Assembly (NCBI GenBank): GCA_963702705.1
Contig: CAVPDR010000001.1
Coordinates: 155,017 to 219,016, forward strand
From: VRUE01 sp963702705
Lineage (GTDB): Bacteria; Actinomycetota; Thermoleophilia; Solirubrobacterales; 70-9
Length of the DNA: 64,000 nt
Reading direction: 5' to 3'
The notes under the pieces were generated by a model. It did not search any database. It worked only from the letters and a program-made list of their open reading frames with translations, and was not told where the DNA came from. Each line of letters starts with the position of its first letter. Positions within the stretch are counted from its first letter, which is position 1. Position numbers and translations under genes: made by a program. Shown one piece after another: positions 25,258 through 33,621 of the stretch.

Positions 25258-25926
25258 ATGTTCGACCGGGTTGCCGGCCGCTACGACACGCTCAACTCGG
25301 TGATGACGGCGGGGATGCATCACCGCTGGCGCCAGCGAGCCGCCGACCGCGCCGAGCTGGTGCCGGGCGATTCGGCGCTCGATGTCTGCTGCGGCACCGG
25401 CGACCTGGCGTTGGAGCTGGCCGGCCGGGTCTCGCCCGGCGGCCACGTGGTCGGCTGCGACTTCTCCGAGCCGATGCTCGACCTGGCGCGCGACAAGGCG
25501 CGCACGCGCGCCGCCGACCCGGTGCGCTTCGAGTGGGCGGACGCGCTCAGCCTTCCCTATGACGCCGGCCGCTTCGATGCGGTCACCGTCGGCTTCGGGG
25601 TGCGCAACCTGGCCGACCTCGACCGTGGCCTGCGTGAGATGACCCGCGTCCTGCGTCCGGGCGGCCGCCTCGTCGTGCTCGAGATCACCCAGCCCGTTCG
25701 CCCGCCGCTCTCGCTCTTCTACTCGCTCTGGTTCGACCGGATCGTGCCGCTGCTGGGTGCTTTCTCGGCCGACAATGAGGCGTACTCCTACCTACCTGAA
25801 TCGGTGCGCAACTTTCCCAGCCCGAAACGGCTGGCCGAGACGATGGACGTGGCGGGGCTGGGGCAGATTCGCTGGACGGTTCTCGCCGGGGGGATCATCG
25901 CGATCCACAGCGGCGTCCGCAGGTGA
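25258..25926 (+). CDS. menG: Demethylmenaquinone methyltransferase
   Basis: 222 residues. It uses SAM to methylate demethylmenaquinone. Motifs are MFDRVAGRYDTLNSVMTAG at the start, SAM-binding LDVCCGTGDLALELA, FDAVTVGFGVRNLADLDRGL and SYLPESVRNFPSP, all UbiE/MenG hallmarks. No in-frame start exists further upstream. Menaquinone is the likely electron donor of the adjacent bc complex. It overlaps the polyprenyl synthase start by four bases. Confidence 0.93.
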   Translation: MFDRVAGRYDTLNSVMTAGMHHRWRQRAADRAELVPGDSALDVCCGTGDLALELAGRVSPGGHVVGCDFSEPMLDLARDKARTRAADPVRFEWADALSLPYDAGRFDAVTVGFGVRNLADLDRGLREMTRVLRPGGRLVVLEITQPVRPPLSLFYSLWFDRIVPLLGAFSADNEAYSYLPESVRNFPSPKRLAETMDVAGLGQIRWTVLAGGIIAIHSGVRR

Positions 25927-26887
25927 CTCGCCCCTCCGCTGTTCCGCCGCCGGTTACGGCGGTTCTCGACGCCTCCAGCCGCTGGCTGCCCGCTCGCTTG
26001 GGGGAGGTCGAGGAGCAACTGCGCGCGCAGAGCGGCGGTCATGGCGAGCCGCTCAGCGCCGACCTGGCGGCAACGCTGGCGGCGGGCGGAAAGCGCTTGC
26101 GCCCACTCCTCGTCTTGCTCTGCGCCGGTGCAGATGGGGGGAGGAGGCGGTGCGAGCGGCGACGGCGATCGAGCTGGTCCACATGGCCACCCTCGTCCAC
26201 GACGACGTCCTCGATGCCGCGCCGCTGCGCCGTGGCCAGCCGACGATCGCCGCCCTCTCGGGCCGCGGCCGGGCAGTTTCGGCGGGCGACCTGCTCTTTT
26301 CCCGCGCCTTCGCCTTTCTCGCCGAAAAGGGCGATGGGCGGGCGGTCTCGCTGCTGGCCGAGGCCTCGGTTGCCTTGGCTCGCGGCGAGCTCGCCCAGCG
26401 CCAGGACGCATTTGACCTGGGCATCTCGGAAGAGCGCTACCTCGAACGCTGCCGGCTGAAGACCGCGAAGCTGTTCGAGTGCGCCTGTCGGATGGGGAGC
26501 GATAGCGAGGCGCTTGGGGACTTCGGGGCTGAGATAGGGCTCGCCTTCCAGCTGCTCGACGACGTGCTCGACGTCTCCGGCCCGCCCGAGCGCACAGGCA
26601 AGGCCCGCGGCACCGATCTGCTCGATGGCACCGTCACCCTGCCGCTGATCGTGGCGGCGTCGGCAGACCCCTCGCTCGGCTCGGCCGATCTGCGCGAGCT
26701 CGACCCCGCCGCCGCCGAGGCGCTTTGCGATCGCATCGCCGCAACCGGCGCGCTTAACCGGGTTCGCTCGCGGGCCGTGGCGATGGTGGCGGCGGCGAAG
26801 CAGCGGCTCGACGCGGCCGCCTTCGACTCCGAGCAGCGCCAGCTCCTCGGCTTGGTCGCCGACGGCGTCGTGCAGCGCTACAGCTAA
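25923..26887 (+). pseudogene. Polyprenyl diphosphate synthase, interrupted by a one-base frameshift
   Basis: The first about 70 codons read from GTG 25923 (TRPSAVPPPVTAVLDASS ... GGKRLRPLLVLLCAGADGG). The rest continues in another frame (GEEAVRAATAIELVHMATL). The switch is at the run of six G at 26136-26141, where one extra G would restore a 321-residue enzyme. Both aspartate-rich motifs are in the second part: LVHDDVLDAA and QLLDDVLDVSG, as in long-chain trans-prenyl synthases that make the menaquinone tail. It may be a true mutation, a sequence error or slippage. Confidence 0.88.
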
Positions 26888-26908
26888 TCGATTCCGCCCA
26901 TGTGCTCC

Positions 26909-26956
26909 GCCCAAATCGGGCCTGAGAAATCAGATATGGACAGGCCCAATTTGGGC
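26909..26956. terminator. Bidirectional hairpin terminator between convergent genes
   Basis: GCCCAAATCGGGCCTG (26909-26924) pairs with CAGGCCCAATTTGGGC (26941-26956) with one mismatch around a 16-base loop. It lies between the ends of the prenyl synthase gene and the convergent zinc-ribbon gene. There are no T-runs, so it may act as a structural rather than a classical intrinsic terminator. Confidence 0.55.
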
Positions 26957-26979
26957 GTCCGCCATATGCGGGTCAGCGG

Positions 26980-27312
26980 TCAGCGGAAGTCGTCGGCGCT
27001 GATCAGGTCGGCGGCGAGGGCGGCGCTGAGCGTGTCAGCGAAGAGCCGCATGTTCTCGTGCTCGAGTTCCTTCAGCACCTCGCTCAGCGCCCTCGTGCCG
27101 AGGTCGAGCTCTTCGTCGAAGGCGTCGATCGCGCTTTCGCCGTGAACCTCGTCGCAACGCCAGTCGCACTCGGGGCAGCGCCGCCAGAGGCGCCAGTGGC
27201 CGCGGTCGCCGGCCTGCTCCCAACAGGTTGGCTGGACCAGCGTCGAAGCGCACCGCGGGCAGATGTGGAGCCCGGTCGCGGTCTTTGTCTGGCTGGCACT
27301 TGCGTCTCGCAT
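26980..27312 (-). CDS. Small zinc-ribbon protein of unknown function
   Basis: 110 residues. Two CxxC pairs, CPRCASTLVQ and CPECDWRCDEV, about 30 residues apart, should form a zinc ribbon. The rest is an acidic helical tail (DAFDEELDLGTRALSEVLKE). ATG 27312 is preferred; the frame is open to 27375. It converges on the prenyl synthase gene and diverges from tatA. No specific function can be assigned. Confidence 0.72.
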   Translation of the reverse strand: MRDASASQTKTATGLHICPRCASTLVQPTCWEQAGDRGHWRLWRRCPECDWRCDEVHGESAIDAFDEELDLGTRALSEVLKELEHENMRLFADTLSAALAADLISADDFR

Positions 27313-27450
27313 ATCTGCCCTATCGAACCCGCGAAACGATGACTCAATCCGCACTTTTCGCCGACACCCCCACAAAACTCAAAAATCAAGTACGCAACTG
27401 GCCCAATTCGCTGTGATCCGATCGCTAGGGGCTGCCGTTACCATTGGTCG

Positions 27451-27684
27451 ATGCCAAACGTCGGACCATTTGAGCTTGCGATCGTGCTGATCATCGCCCT
27501 GGTCGTCTTCGGACCGAAACGCCTGCCGGAGCTCGGTCGCTCCCTGGGCAAAGGGATCCGCGAGTTTCGCGGCTCGGTGAGCGGCGAGAGCCACGAGCCG
27601 GAGCAGCCCGAGGCGATCGAGCCGCCCGTCCCCGCCCCCGTCGTCAAGGGCAAGGGCGAGCCGGCCGTTAACGACCGCAGCTGA
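27451..27684 (+). CDS. tatA: Sec-independent translocase subunit TatA
   Basis: 77 residues: a short N-terminal helix (PFELAIVLIIALVVFG), the FGPKRLPELGRSLGKGIREF amphipathic segment typical of TatA, and a Pro/Glu-rich tail. TatA oligomers form the passage for folded twin-arginine proteins. tatC follows after 11 bases. The Rieske protein nearby is a plausible client. Confidence 0.94.
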   Translation: MPNVGPFELAIVLIIALVVFGPKRLPELGRSLGKGIREFRGSVSGESHEPEQPEAIEPPVPAPVVKGKGEPAVNDRS

Positions 27685-27695
27685 GGACAGCCACA

Positions 27696-28466
27696 GTGGC
27701 TCGCATGAAGGCGGTCTCCCACGAGGATCGCCTCACCCTCGTCGAGCACCTCGACGAGCTCCGCACGCGCATCGTCGTCTGCCTGGCCGTCTTCGGCGTC
27801 GCCCTGGCGCTCTGCTTCTGGCAGAACCATTTGCTGCTGGAAATCGCGAGCGGTCCGCTGCCGGCCGACCACAAGAAGCTGCTCACCTTCGGCGTCGCCG
27901 AACCGTTCACGACGACCCTCACCGTTTCCACCTACGGGGCGCTGATCCTCTGCCTGCCGATCTTCCTCTACCAGGCATACGCCTACGTCCTGCCCGCCTT
28001 CAGCCGCAGCGAGCGGCGTCTGATCCTGCCCCTGCTGCTCGCCGCGCCGCTGCTCTTCCTCGCCGGCGTCGCCTTCGCCTACTTCGTCGTGATGCCGGCC
28101 GCGGTCTCGTTCCTACTCAACTTCAACGACAGTCAATTCAACGTTCAGGTCCGTGCCCGCGACTACTACAGCTTCTTCTCGACGACGATGCTTGCCGGCG
28201 GCGTCATCTTTCAATTGCCGCTGGCAATCCTTGCCGTCACCCGGCTCGGCATCGTCAGCGTCGCGCAGCTGAAGAGAAACCGCCGCTACGCCTACCTGAT
28301 CATCGCCGTGGTCGCCGCCGCGCTGCCGGGGGTCGATCCGATCTCGATGCTGATCGAGATGGTTCCTCTACTTCTTCTGTTCGAGTTGAGTATCTTGATC
28401 GCTCGCGCCTTTGGCACGCCGAGGGAGGCGGGAGGAATGGCAAGGCCCTCAACCCAGGAGCAGTGA
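27696..28466 (+). CDS. tatC: Sec-independent translocase subunit TatC
   Basis: 256 residues with six hydrophobic helices. Signature parts are LVEHLDELRTRIVVCLAVFG at the N-terminus, TVSTYGALILCLPIFLYQAY, and FVLPAFSRSERR-like (here VLPAFSRSERRLILPLLL). TatC recognises twin-arginine signal peptides. The start is a GTG at 27696. The downstream gene begins 6 bases after the stop. Confidence 0.95.
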   Translation: MARMKAVSHEDRLTLVEHLDELRTRIVVCLAVFGVALALCFWQNHLLLEIASGPLPADHKKLLTFGVAEPFTTTLTVSTYGALILCLPIFLYQAYAYVLPAFSRSERRLILPLLLAAPLLFLAGVAFAYFVVMPAAVSFLLNFNDSQFNVQVRARDYYSFFSTTMLAGGVIFQLPLAILAVTRLGIVSVAQLKRNRRYAYLIIAVVAAALPGVDPISMLIEMVPLLLLFELSILIARAFGTPREAGGMARPSTQEQ

Positions 28467-28472
28467 TTCGAG

Positions 28473-29276
28473 TTGGCAGAAGGGGAGCGACGGCTGGTTT
28501 TCGATACCCGCGGGCGGCGCAAGCATGTCGTCCGGGTCGTCTACGCGATCCTCGCGCTGCTGATGGGCGCCAGCCTCTTCCTCGTCGTCGGTCCCTTCAG
28601 CATCGGCAACCTGCTCGGCAACAGCGGCACGACCAGTGCGAGCAAGGTCCTCGACGAACAGGCCGAACGGACCGAAGCCAAACTGCGCCGCGACCCGACC
28701 GATGAAGCGCTCCTGCTCGCCCTGACCCGCACGCGGATCAGCGCCGGCAACGCCCTGACCGAAGTCAACCCCGAAACCGGCACCCCCGCGCTCACGGTCG
28801 AAGGGAGGCAGGAGCTGAGCCAGGGAGTCGAAGCCTGGCATCGCTACCTGAAGCAGACGAAGGAACCAAGTCCCTCCGTGGCGCTGCTCGTCTCCCGCGC
28901 CTACTTCGGACTCGCCGAATCGGCGACCAGCCTCGAAGAAGCCGCGACCAACGTCGAGAAAGCAGCAGCAGCCCAAGGCATTGCCGCCGAAGCGCAGCCG
29001 ACGGTCAACTCGCTGACGACCCTGGCGATCTATGCGTACTACGCCGGCGACTTTGCCACCGGCGACAAGGCGACCAAGGAAGCCAAGGCCATGGTCTCGG
29101 GTAAGTCGGAAGTGAAAGAAATCAGCAAGCAGATGAGCGAATTCCGCAAGCGCGGGAAAGCGTTCCAGAAGCAGAAGGCGGAAGTCGCCAAGCAGGAAGG
29201 CGCCCAGCGCAAGGAAGCCCTGGAAAACCCCCTGGGGGGCCTCTCGGGCAGCGCCGGCGGTTCCCTCGGCGAATAA
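28473..29276 (+). CDS. Membrane-anchored TPR-like protein of unknown function
   Basis: 267 residues with one N-terminal membrane helix (VVYAILALLMGASLFLVVGP), then a helical-repeat domain whose pieces look like tetratricopeptide units (DPTDEALLLALTRTRISAGN, SPSVALLVSRAYFGLAESAT, NSLTTLAIYAYYAGDFATGD), and a charged Lys/Glu/Gln coiled tail. The start is a TTG at 28473, six bases after tatC, so it is probably co-transcribed with the Tat genes. Its role is unknown. Confidence 0.75.
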   Translation: MAEGERRLVFDTRGRRKHVVRVVYAILALLMGASLFLVVGPFSIGNLLGNSGTTSASKVLDEQAERTEAKLRRDPTDEALLLALTRTRISAGNALTEVNPETGTPALTVEGRQELSQGVEAWHRYLKQTKEPSPSVALLVSRAYFGLAESATSLEEAATNVEKAAAAQGIAAEAQPTVNSLTTLAIYAYYAGDFATGDKATKEAKAMVSGKSEVKEISKQMSEFRKRGKAFQKQKAEVAKQEGAQRKEALENPLGGLSGSAGGSLGE

Positions 29277-29308
29277 CAAACGCCCTTCCTATACTTTTCT
29301 GAACCCCA

Positions 29309-29382
29309 GGGCCGCTAGCTCAACTGGTTAGAGCAGGAGCCTCTTAAGCTCAAGGTTGAAGGTTCGAGTCCTTCGCGGCCCA
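29309..29382 (+). tRNA. tRNA-Lys (CTT anticodon)
   Basis: A 74-base cloverleaf. The acceptor stem GGGCCGC pairs with GCGGCCC, the D-arm is AGCTCAACTGGTTAGAGC, the anticodon loop is CTCTTAA (anticodon CTT), the T-arm is AGGTTCGAGTCCT, and the discriminator is A. One mismatched pair closes the anticodon stem. A TATACT box at 29290-29295 could be its -10 element. Confidence 0.94.
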
Positions 29383-29404
29383 TTCCGTTGCCGGCGGGCG
29401 CGGA

Positions 29405-30160
29405 CTATCCGGAGACGGTGCAGGCCTTTTCGATGCTGCCTTCGATGACCGTGCCGTCGCCGAAGGTGAAGCGTCCGCGGGTGCGGAAGATGCCGTCCCC
29501 GCAGCGGGCCTCGGTGTAGCTGCGTTCGGAGCCGCGATAGCGGTAGCGCTTGCCGACCTTGACGTCCAGGTGGACGAGCGAGCCGCGCCCGCCGAGGATC
29601 GGCGGAACGTCGACCGTGGCCCGGTAGCGGTACAGGCCGGCGCGTTTTTCGATTGGGATCGTTATTACGAAGGTCTGGGTTGCCGGCACCGTGGTGCGGG
29701 CGTGGAGGATGACCGTGGGGTGGCCTTCCTGGCGGGGACCGTTGAAGAGCGTGATCGGTGAGCTGGCCGGAATCGGCGCACCCGCTCCGAGCGTGATCAG
29801 GGCGCTGACATGGCCGCTGCCGACGATCGCCTTGGGGCAGCGGCTTCGCGCTTCGGCTGGCGTCGCTTCGGTGAGCAGCGAGGGATCGCAGACCGGCAGG
29901 CCGGCCGTGCTCAGCTTGCCGTCGCGATCGAAGCTGAGCACCAACTGCTGCAGTGGCGCGGGAACGCCGCCGTCCACGGACTTGAGGTCGGCGTGGCCGG
30001 TGAAGTCGATCGGCGCGAAGGCGTGCCGCGGCAGCTTCAGCGGGGTGAAGCCTCCATCCGCGGTCAGCACCAGGTTGCCGATCTTGACCAGCGCGGCGTT
30101 GGCCCCCCCCGCGAGCAGGACACAGGCGAACACCACCCCGATTGCCGACAGGCGCTTCAC
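29405..30160 (-). CDS. Secreted protein, paralogue family near MCE/MmpL genes (copy 1)
   Basis: 251 residues with a signal peptide (RLSAIGVVFACVLLAGGANA). Segments shared with the proteins at 34644-35438 and 51223-51990 are GNLVLTADGGFTPLKLP, GLPVCDPSLL, CPKAIVGSGHVS, ITLFNGPRQEGHPTVILHAR and GDGTVIEGSIEKAC. The body is probably all beta with paired cysteines. No named family recognised. It lies directly upstream of and divergent from the MmpL gene, 114 bases apart, so the two may share a regulatory region. Confidence 0.8.
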   Translation of the reverse strand: MKRLSAIGVVFACVLLAGGANAALVKIGNLVLTADGGFTPLKLPRHAFAPIDFTGHADLKSVDGGVPAPLQQLVLSFDRDGKLSTAGLPVCDPSLLTEATPAEARSRCPKAIVGSGHVSALITLGAGAPIPASSPITLFNGPRQEGHPTVILHARTTVPATQTFVITIPIEKRAGLYRYRATVDVPPILGGRGSLVHLDVKVGKRYRYRGSERSYTEARCGDGIFRTRGRFTFGDGTVIEGSIEKACTVSG

Positions 30161-30274
30161 ATCTCCTCACAATCAGGCTAGCGACCCGATCAAGCCGGCG
30201 GGTCGAATCCGTTCTTAACAGAGTCTTCGGTTTCTTTTCCCCGCTCCGTCGCCCGGACCGCCAAACTACAGGGC

Positions 30275-33200
30275 GTGCCTGTGAGGAGGAGCAGCAGGGG
30301 GCCGGGGGATGACCCGCGCGCGAAGCGCGAGGGAGGTGGCCGCCCGCCGCTGATGCTGCGACACCCGCGCCGCTCGCTGGCCGTTGCCGCGATCTTCATC
30401 GTCGTCCTCGTCGTCTTTGGTTTCAGCCTCGAGGAAAGGTTGACTCCCAGTTCGCTCGATATCAGCGGCACCAAGGTCCACAACGCGAACGGGATGCTGC
30501 GTCAGTACTTCGGCGACACCGCTCCGTTCGCGATCCTCCTGCAGGGCAAGCCGTCGGCGATCGACCGCCAGGGCCCAGCACTGATCCGCAACCTTCGCCG
30601 CGACCCGAAAGCGACCACGCTCTCCCCTTGGGACATCGGCACGGTCGGGCAGCTTCGGCCGAGCCCCAACCGAGCCCTGATCGTGGTCGATTTCCACGAC
30701 GATCTCGACAGTGCCGTCAACGACCGCGTGCCGTTGGTTAACCGGGCGCTCGAAGAATCGATTCACTCGCCGGTTCATGCGACGCAGTCCGGTTTCGCCA
30801 CGCTCCTGCGCTCGGTCCAGGACGAGTCGATCAGCGGCGGCGAGCGGGCTGAGCTGATCGCCCTGCCGGTTCTGCTGCTCGTCCTCCTGCTCGTCTTCCG
30901 CTCGCCGGTGGCGGCCGCGGTGCCACTCGGCTTCGGCGCCATCGCGGTCTTCTCCTCGCGCGGCATGCTCGCGATCCTCACCCACTGGTTCGACGTCAGC
31001 GCCCTGGCGCTGACCGTCTGCTCGATGATGGGTCTGGCGCTGGGGGTGGACTACGCACTGTTGATGGTCTCGCGCTTCCGCGAGGAGATCGCCGCCGGCG
31101 CCGACCCGGTCGACGCCGCCTGGACCACGCGTCGCACTGCCGGGCGGACCACCGTCTTCGCCGGCAGCACGCTCGTGCTCTCGATGCTCGTCGCCTTCCT
31201 GATCGTGCCGGGGGTACTGCTTGCCTCGTTGGCCGGGACGTTGGCGATGGTCGTGGTGCTGACCGTGACCGTGGCAACGCTGCTCGGCCCCCCGACCCTC
31301 GTCCTGCTCGGCCCCAACATCGACCGCTGGCGAATTGGGCGCAAGCCGAACGGCGAGCGCTCCCGGTTGATGGTCATCGTCTCGGCCGCGTTGCGCCGCC
31401 CAGCGCCGGTCGCCGCCCTGATCGGCGGTGTGGTCCTGGTCCTGGCGGCGCCGGCGATCGCGCTCAAAACGGGCCCGTTCAGCGTCGCCCAACTTCCCCA
31501 CGACGATCCCGCCCGCCAGGACGCCGAACGCATCCAACACGCCTTCGGCGGCGGCTACGAAGCACCGTTCACGATCGTCGTCGCTGCCAAGGAAGGCACG
31601 ATCACCGAGCCCCAGCGCCTCGCCGCCCTGAGCCGCTGGCAACGCCGGATCGCCGCCACCCCGGGCGTGCAGAGCGTGGTTGGTCCCGAACAGGTCGCCA
31701 AGGCCGTCGAACCATTGCGCAAGACCTTCGCCGGCGTGCTCTCCTCCAACGAAAAAGTCGGCCCGCTGGCCAACGTGGCGCGGCTCGGCCGCAATCTCGG
31801 CCGTGTCGCCACCGCCGTCGCCACGGTGCGCTCGGGACTCTCCCAGGCGACGGCCGGTGCCGGGCTGCTCGCCGAAGGCTCCGGCAGTGCCGAAGCGGGA
31901 GCGATAGCGATCGCCACCGGCCTCGGCAAGGCCGCCGCCGGCTCGCAGGAAGCCGTGACCGGCCTCGACAAGTTCGCGAAGGGAACCAAGAGGCTGTCAA
32001 AGGCCGAGTCCCAGGCCGCGCTCGGGGGGTTCCAGCTGAAGCTCACCCTCCCCAGCATCGCCAGCGGGCTGCGCAATAACGCGTTGAAGCGGTCGCACAG
32101 GCTCCAGAAGAGTCTGTTCGGCGACGCCAACGGGAAGGTGCCGCAGCTGCAGGCGGCGGCGCAAGCCGGCGTCGATCAACTGGCCACGGCGCTGAAACAG
32201 CTCGAAGGGATGACGTCCGGCAAGTCTGACCCGAACTACGGCCCGGCGCTCGAAGCGGTCCGCGGCGCGACGGCTGCGATCGGCGGAACCAACCCAGCAA
32301 CCGGTCAACCCTACGCTCCCGAATACAGCGGGCTGCCGAGTGAGCTCGGCGCCCTACAGGCACGTCTCCTCGCCGACGCCGAAGAAGCGCAGGAAGTGTC
32401 GCGCTGGATCTCCTCGGAAACCGCCCATATCGAAACGGCGGCGAACGGTGCCAAACGGCTCTCCGAAGGCCTTTACAAAATCTCCGGCGGGGGCAAGGAA
32501 GTCGCCAAACAGGCGGCGAGGATCGACAGGGAAACGAAGCGGCTCGCGGGGGGCCTGGACAGACTTGGCGGCGGCGCCAGCGAACTCGCCGGCGGCCTGA
32601 CCCGGCTTACCGGCGGCACGACGGAACTCGAGCGCAGTCTCGCCGCGGGCTACCGCCAGTCCTATCCGCTGCAGTCCGGCACGCGCCGCATCGCGGTACG
32701 GGTGCTCTCACAGAGCGACAGCCTCAATCGCCGCGCCGCCAGACTGCGTCGCACCTCACCGGGGATCTTCAACTCGGGCTATTTCGTGCTCTCGGCGCTC
32801 GACGGAACGCGCGGACGCACCCACGAACGAGCTTCCGAAGCGGTCGACCTGAACGGCGGCGGTCAGGCGGCGACGGTGACGGTCTTCTCGCGCTACGGCT
32901 TCAACTCAGCGGGCTCCATCTCGCTCAACAAGACGCTCGAAAAAGACGCGGAAGCGCTGGGCAGGGAAGCAAACGTCGTCGCCGGAGTCGCCGGCGGCCC
33001 GCCGACTCTCAATACCTATAGCCGCGTCACCAAAGAGCAGATCCCGATCATCGTCGCGGCGATCACCCTTGCCACCTTCCTCGTCCTGATCCTCGTCCTG
33101 CGGGCGCTGCCGCTGGCGGCACTCGCGGTCGGGCTCAACCTGGTTACGGTCGGCGTCGCCTTCGGCATCCTCACCCTGCTTACCAACGTGCCGGACGGCT

Positions 33201-33601
33201 GGCCGCTTGGCGGCCGCGCCTACGTCGACGCGGTCGGCGCGGTGATGATCTTCGGCATCGTCTTCGGGCTCTCGATCGATTACGCAGTCTTCCTGCTGGT
33301 GCGGATGCGCGAGCACTACGACCGCGAGGGCGACAACGCCGCGGCGATCGAGTTCGGCCTCGAGAAGACGGCGCGGGTGATCACCGGTGCCGCCTTCATC
33401 ATGCTGGCCGTCTTCATCGCCTTCTCGGCGACGCCGATCGCGACGGTCAGCCAGCTTGGCGTCGGCCTGACCGTCGCGGTCATCCTCGATGCCACCGTCG
33501 TCCGCATCGTCCTCTTGCCGGCCCTGATGCTGCTGATCGGCGATCGGGTCTGGTGGCTGCCGCGGTGGCTGGAGCGGGCGCTGCCGCGGCTCAACGTCTG
33601 A
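30275..33601 (+). CDS. MmpL-type RND transporter with a YhgE-like repeat region
   Basis: 1108 residues. The N-terminal RND half includes helices around ELIALPVLLLVLLLVFRSP and SMMGLALGVDYALLMVSRFR (the GxDYxLL motif), and the C-terminal half repeats this as VFGLSIDYAVFLLVRMRE. The region at about residues 500-880 is rich in Gly/Ala/Leu heptad-like repeats (GLDRLGGGASELAGGLTRL), as in YhgE/Pip proteins. MmpL proteins export lipids or siderophores. The start is GTG 30275; ATG 30353 is an alternative. It is followed by an IS and the MCE operon. Confidence 0.9.
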   Translation: MPVRRSSRGPGDDPRAKREGGGRPPLMLRHPRRSLAVAAIFIVVLVVFGFSLEERLTPSSLDISGTKVHNANGMLRQYFGDTAPFAILLQGKPSAIDRQGPALIRNLRRDPKATTLSPWDIGTVGQLRPSPNRALIVVDFHDDLDSAVNDRVPLVNRALEESIHSPVHATQSGFATLLRSVQDESISGGERAELIALPVLLLVLLLVFRSPVAAAVPLGFGAIAVFSSRGMLAILTHWFDVSALALTVCSMMGLALGVDYALLMVSRFREEIAAGADPVDAAWTTRRTAGRTTVFAGSTLVLSMLVAFLIVPGVLLASLAGTLAMVVVLTVTVATLLGPPTLVLLGPNIDRWRIGRKPNGERSRLMVIVSAALRRPAPVAALIGGVVLVLAAPAIALKTGPFSVAQLPHDDPARQDAERIQHAFGGGYEAPFTIVVAAKEGTITEPQRLAALSRWQRRIAATPGVQSVVGPEQVAKAVEPLRKTFAGVLSSNEKVGPLANVARLGRNLGRVATAVATVRSGLSQATAGAGLLAEGSGSAEAGAIAIATGLGKAAAGSQEAVTGLDKFAKGTKRLSKAESQAALGGFQLKLTLPSIASGLRNNALKRSHRLQKSLFGDANGKVPQLQAAAQAGVDQLATALKQLEGMTSGKSDPNYGPALEAVRGATAAIGGTNPATGQPYAPEYSGLPSELGALQARLLADAEEAQEVSRWISSETAHIETAANGAKRLSEGLYKISGGGKEVAKQAARIDRETKRLAGGLDRLGGGASELAGGLTRLTGGTTELERSLAAGYRQSYPLQSGTRRIAVRVLSQSDSLNRRAARLRRTSPGIFNSGYFVLSALDGTRGRTHERASEAVDLNGGGQAATVTVFSRYGFNSAGSISLNKTLEKDAEALGREANVVAGVAGGPPTLNTYSRVTKEQIPIIVAAITLATFLVLILVLRALPLAALAVGLNLVTVGVAFGILTLLTNVPDGWPLGGRAYVDAVGAVMIFGIVFGLSIDYAVFLLVRMREHYDREGDNAAAIEFGLEKTARVITGAAFIMLAVFIAFSATPIATVSQLGVGLTVAVILDATVVRIVLLPALMLLIGDRVWWLPRWLERALPRLNV

Positions 33602-33621
33602 CCGGCTTTGTCGGTTCCGCG

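Noticed and set aside
26136..26141. Programmed ribosomal frameshift in the prenyl synthase
   Set aside because: No slippery heptamer plus downstream pseudoknot is evident, and this gene family is not known to use frameshifting. A homopolymer indel is simpler.
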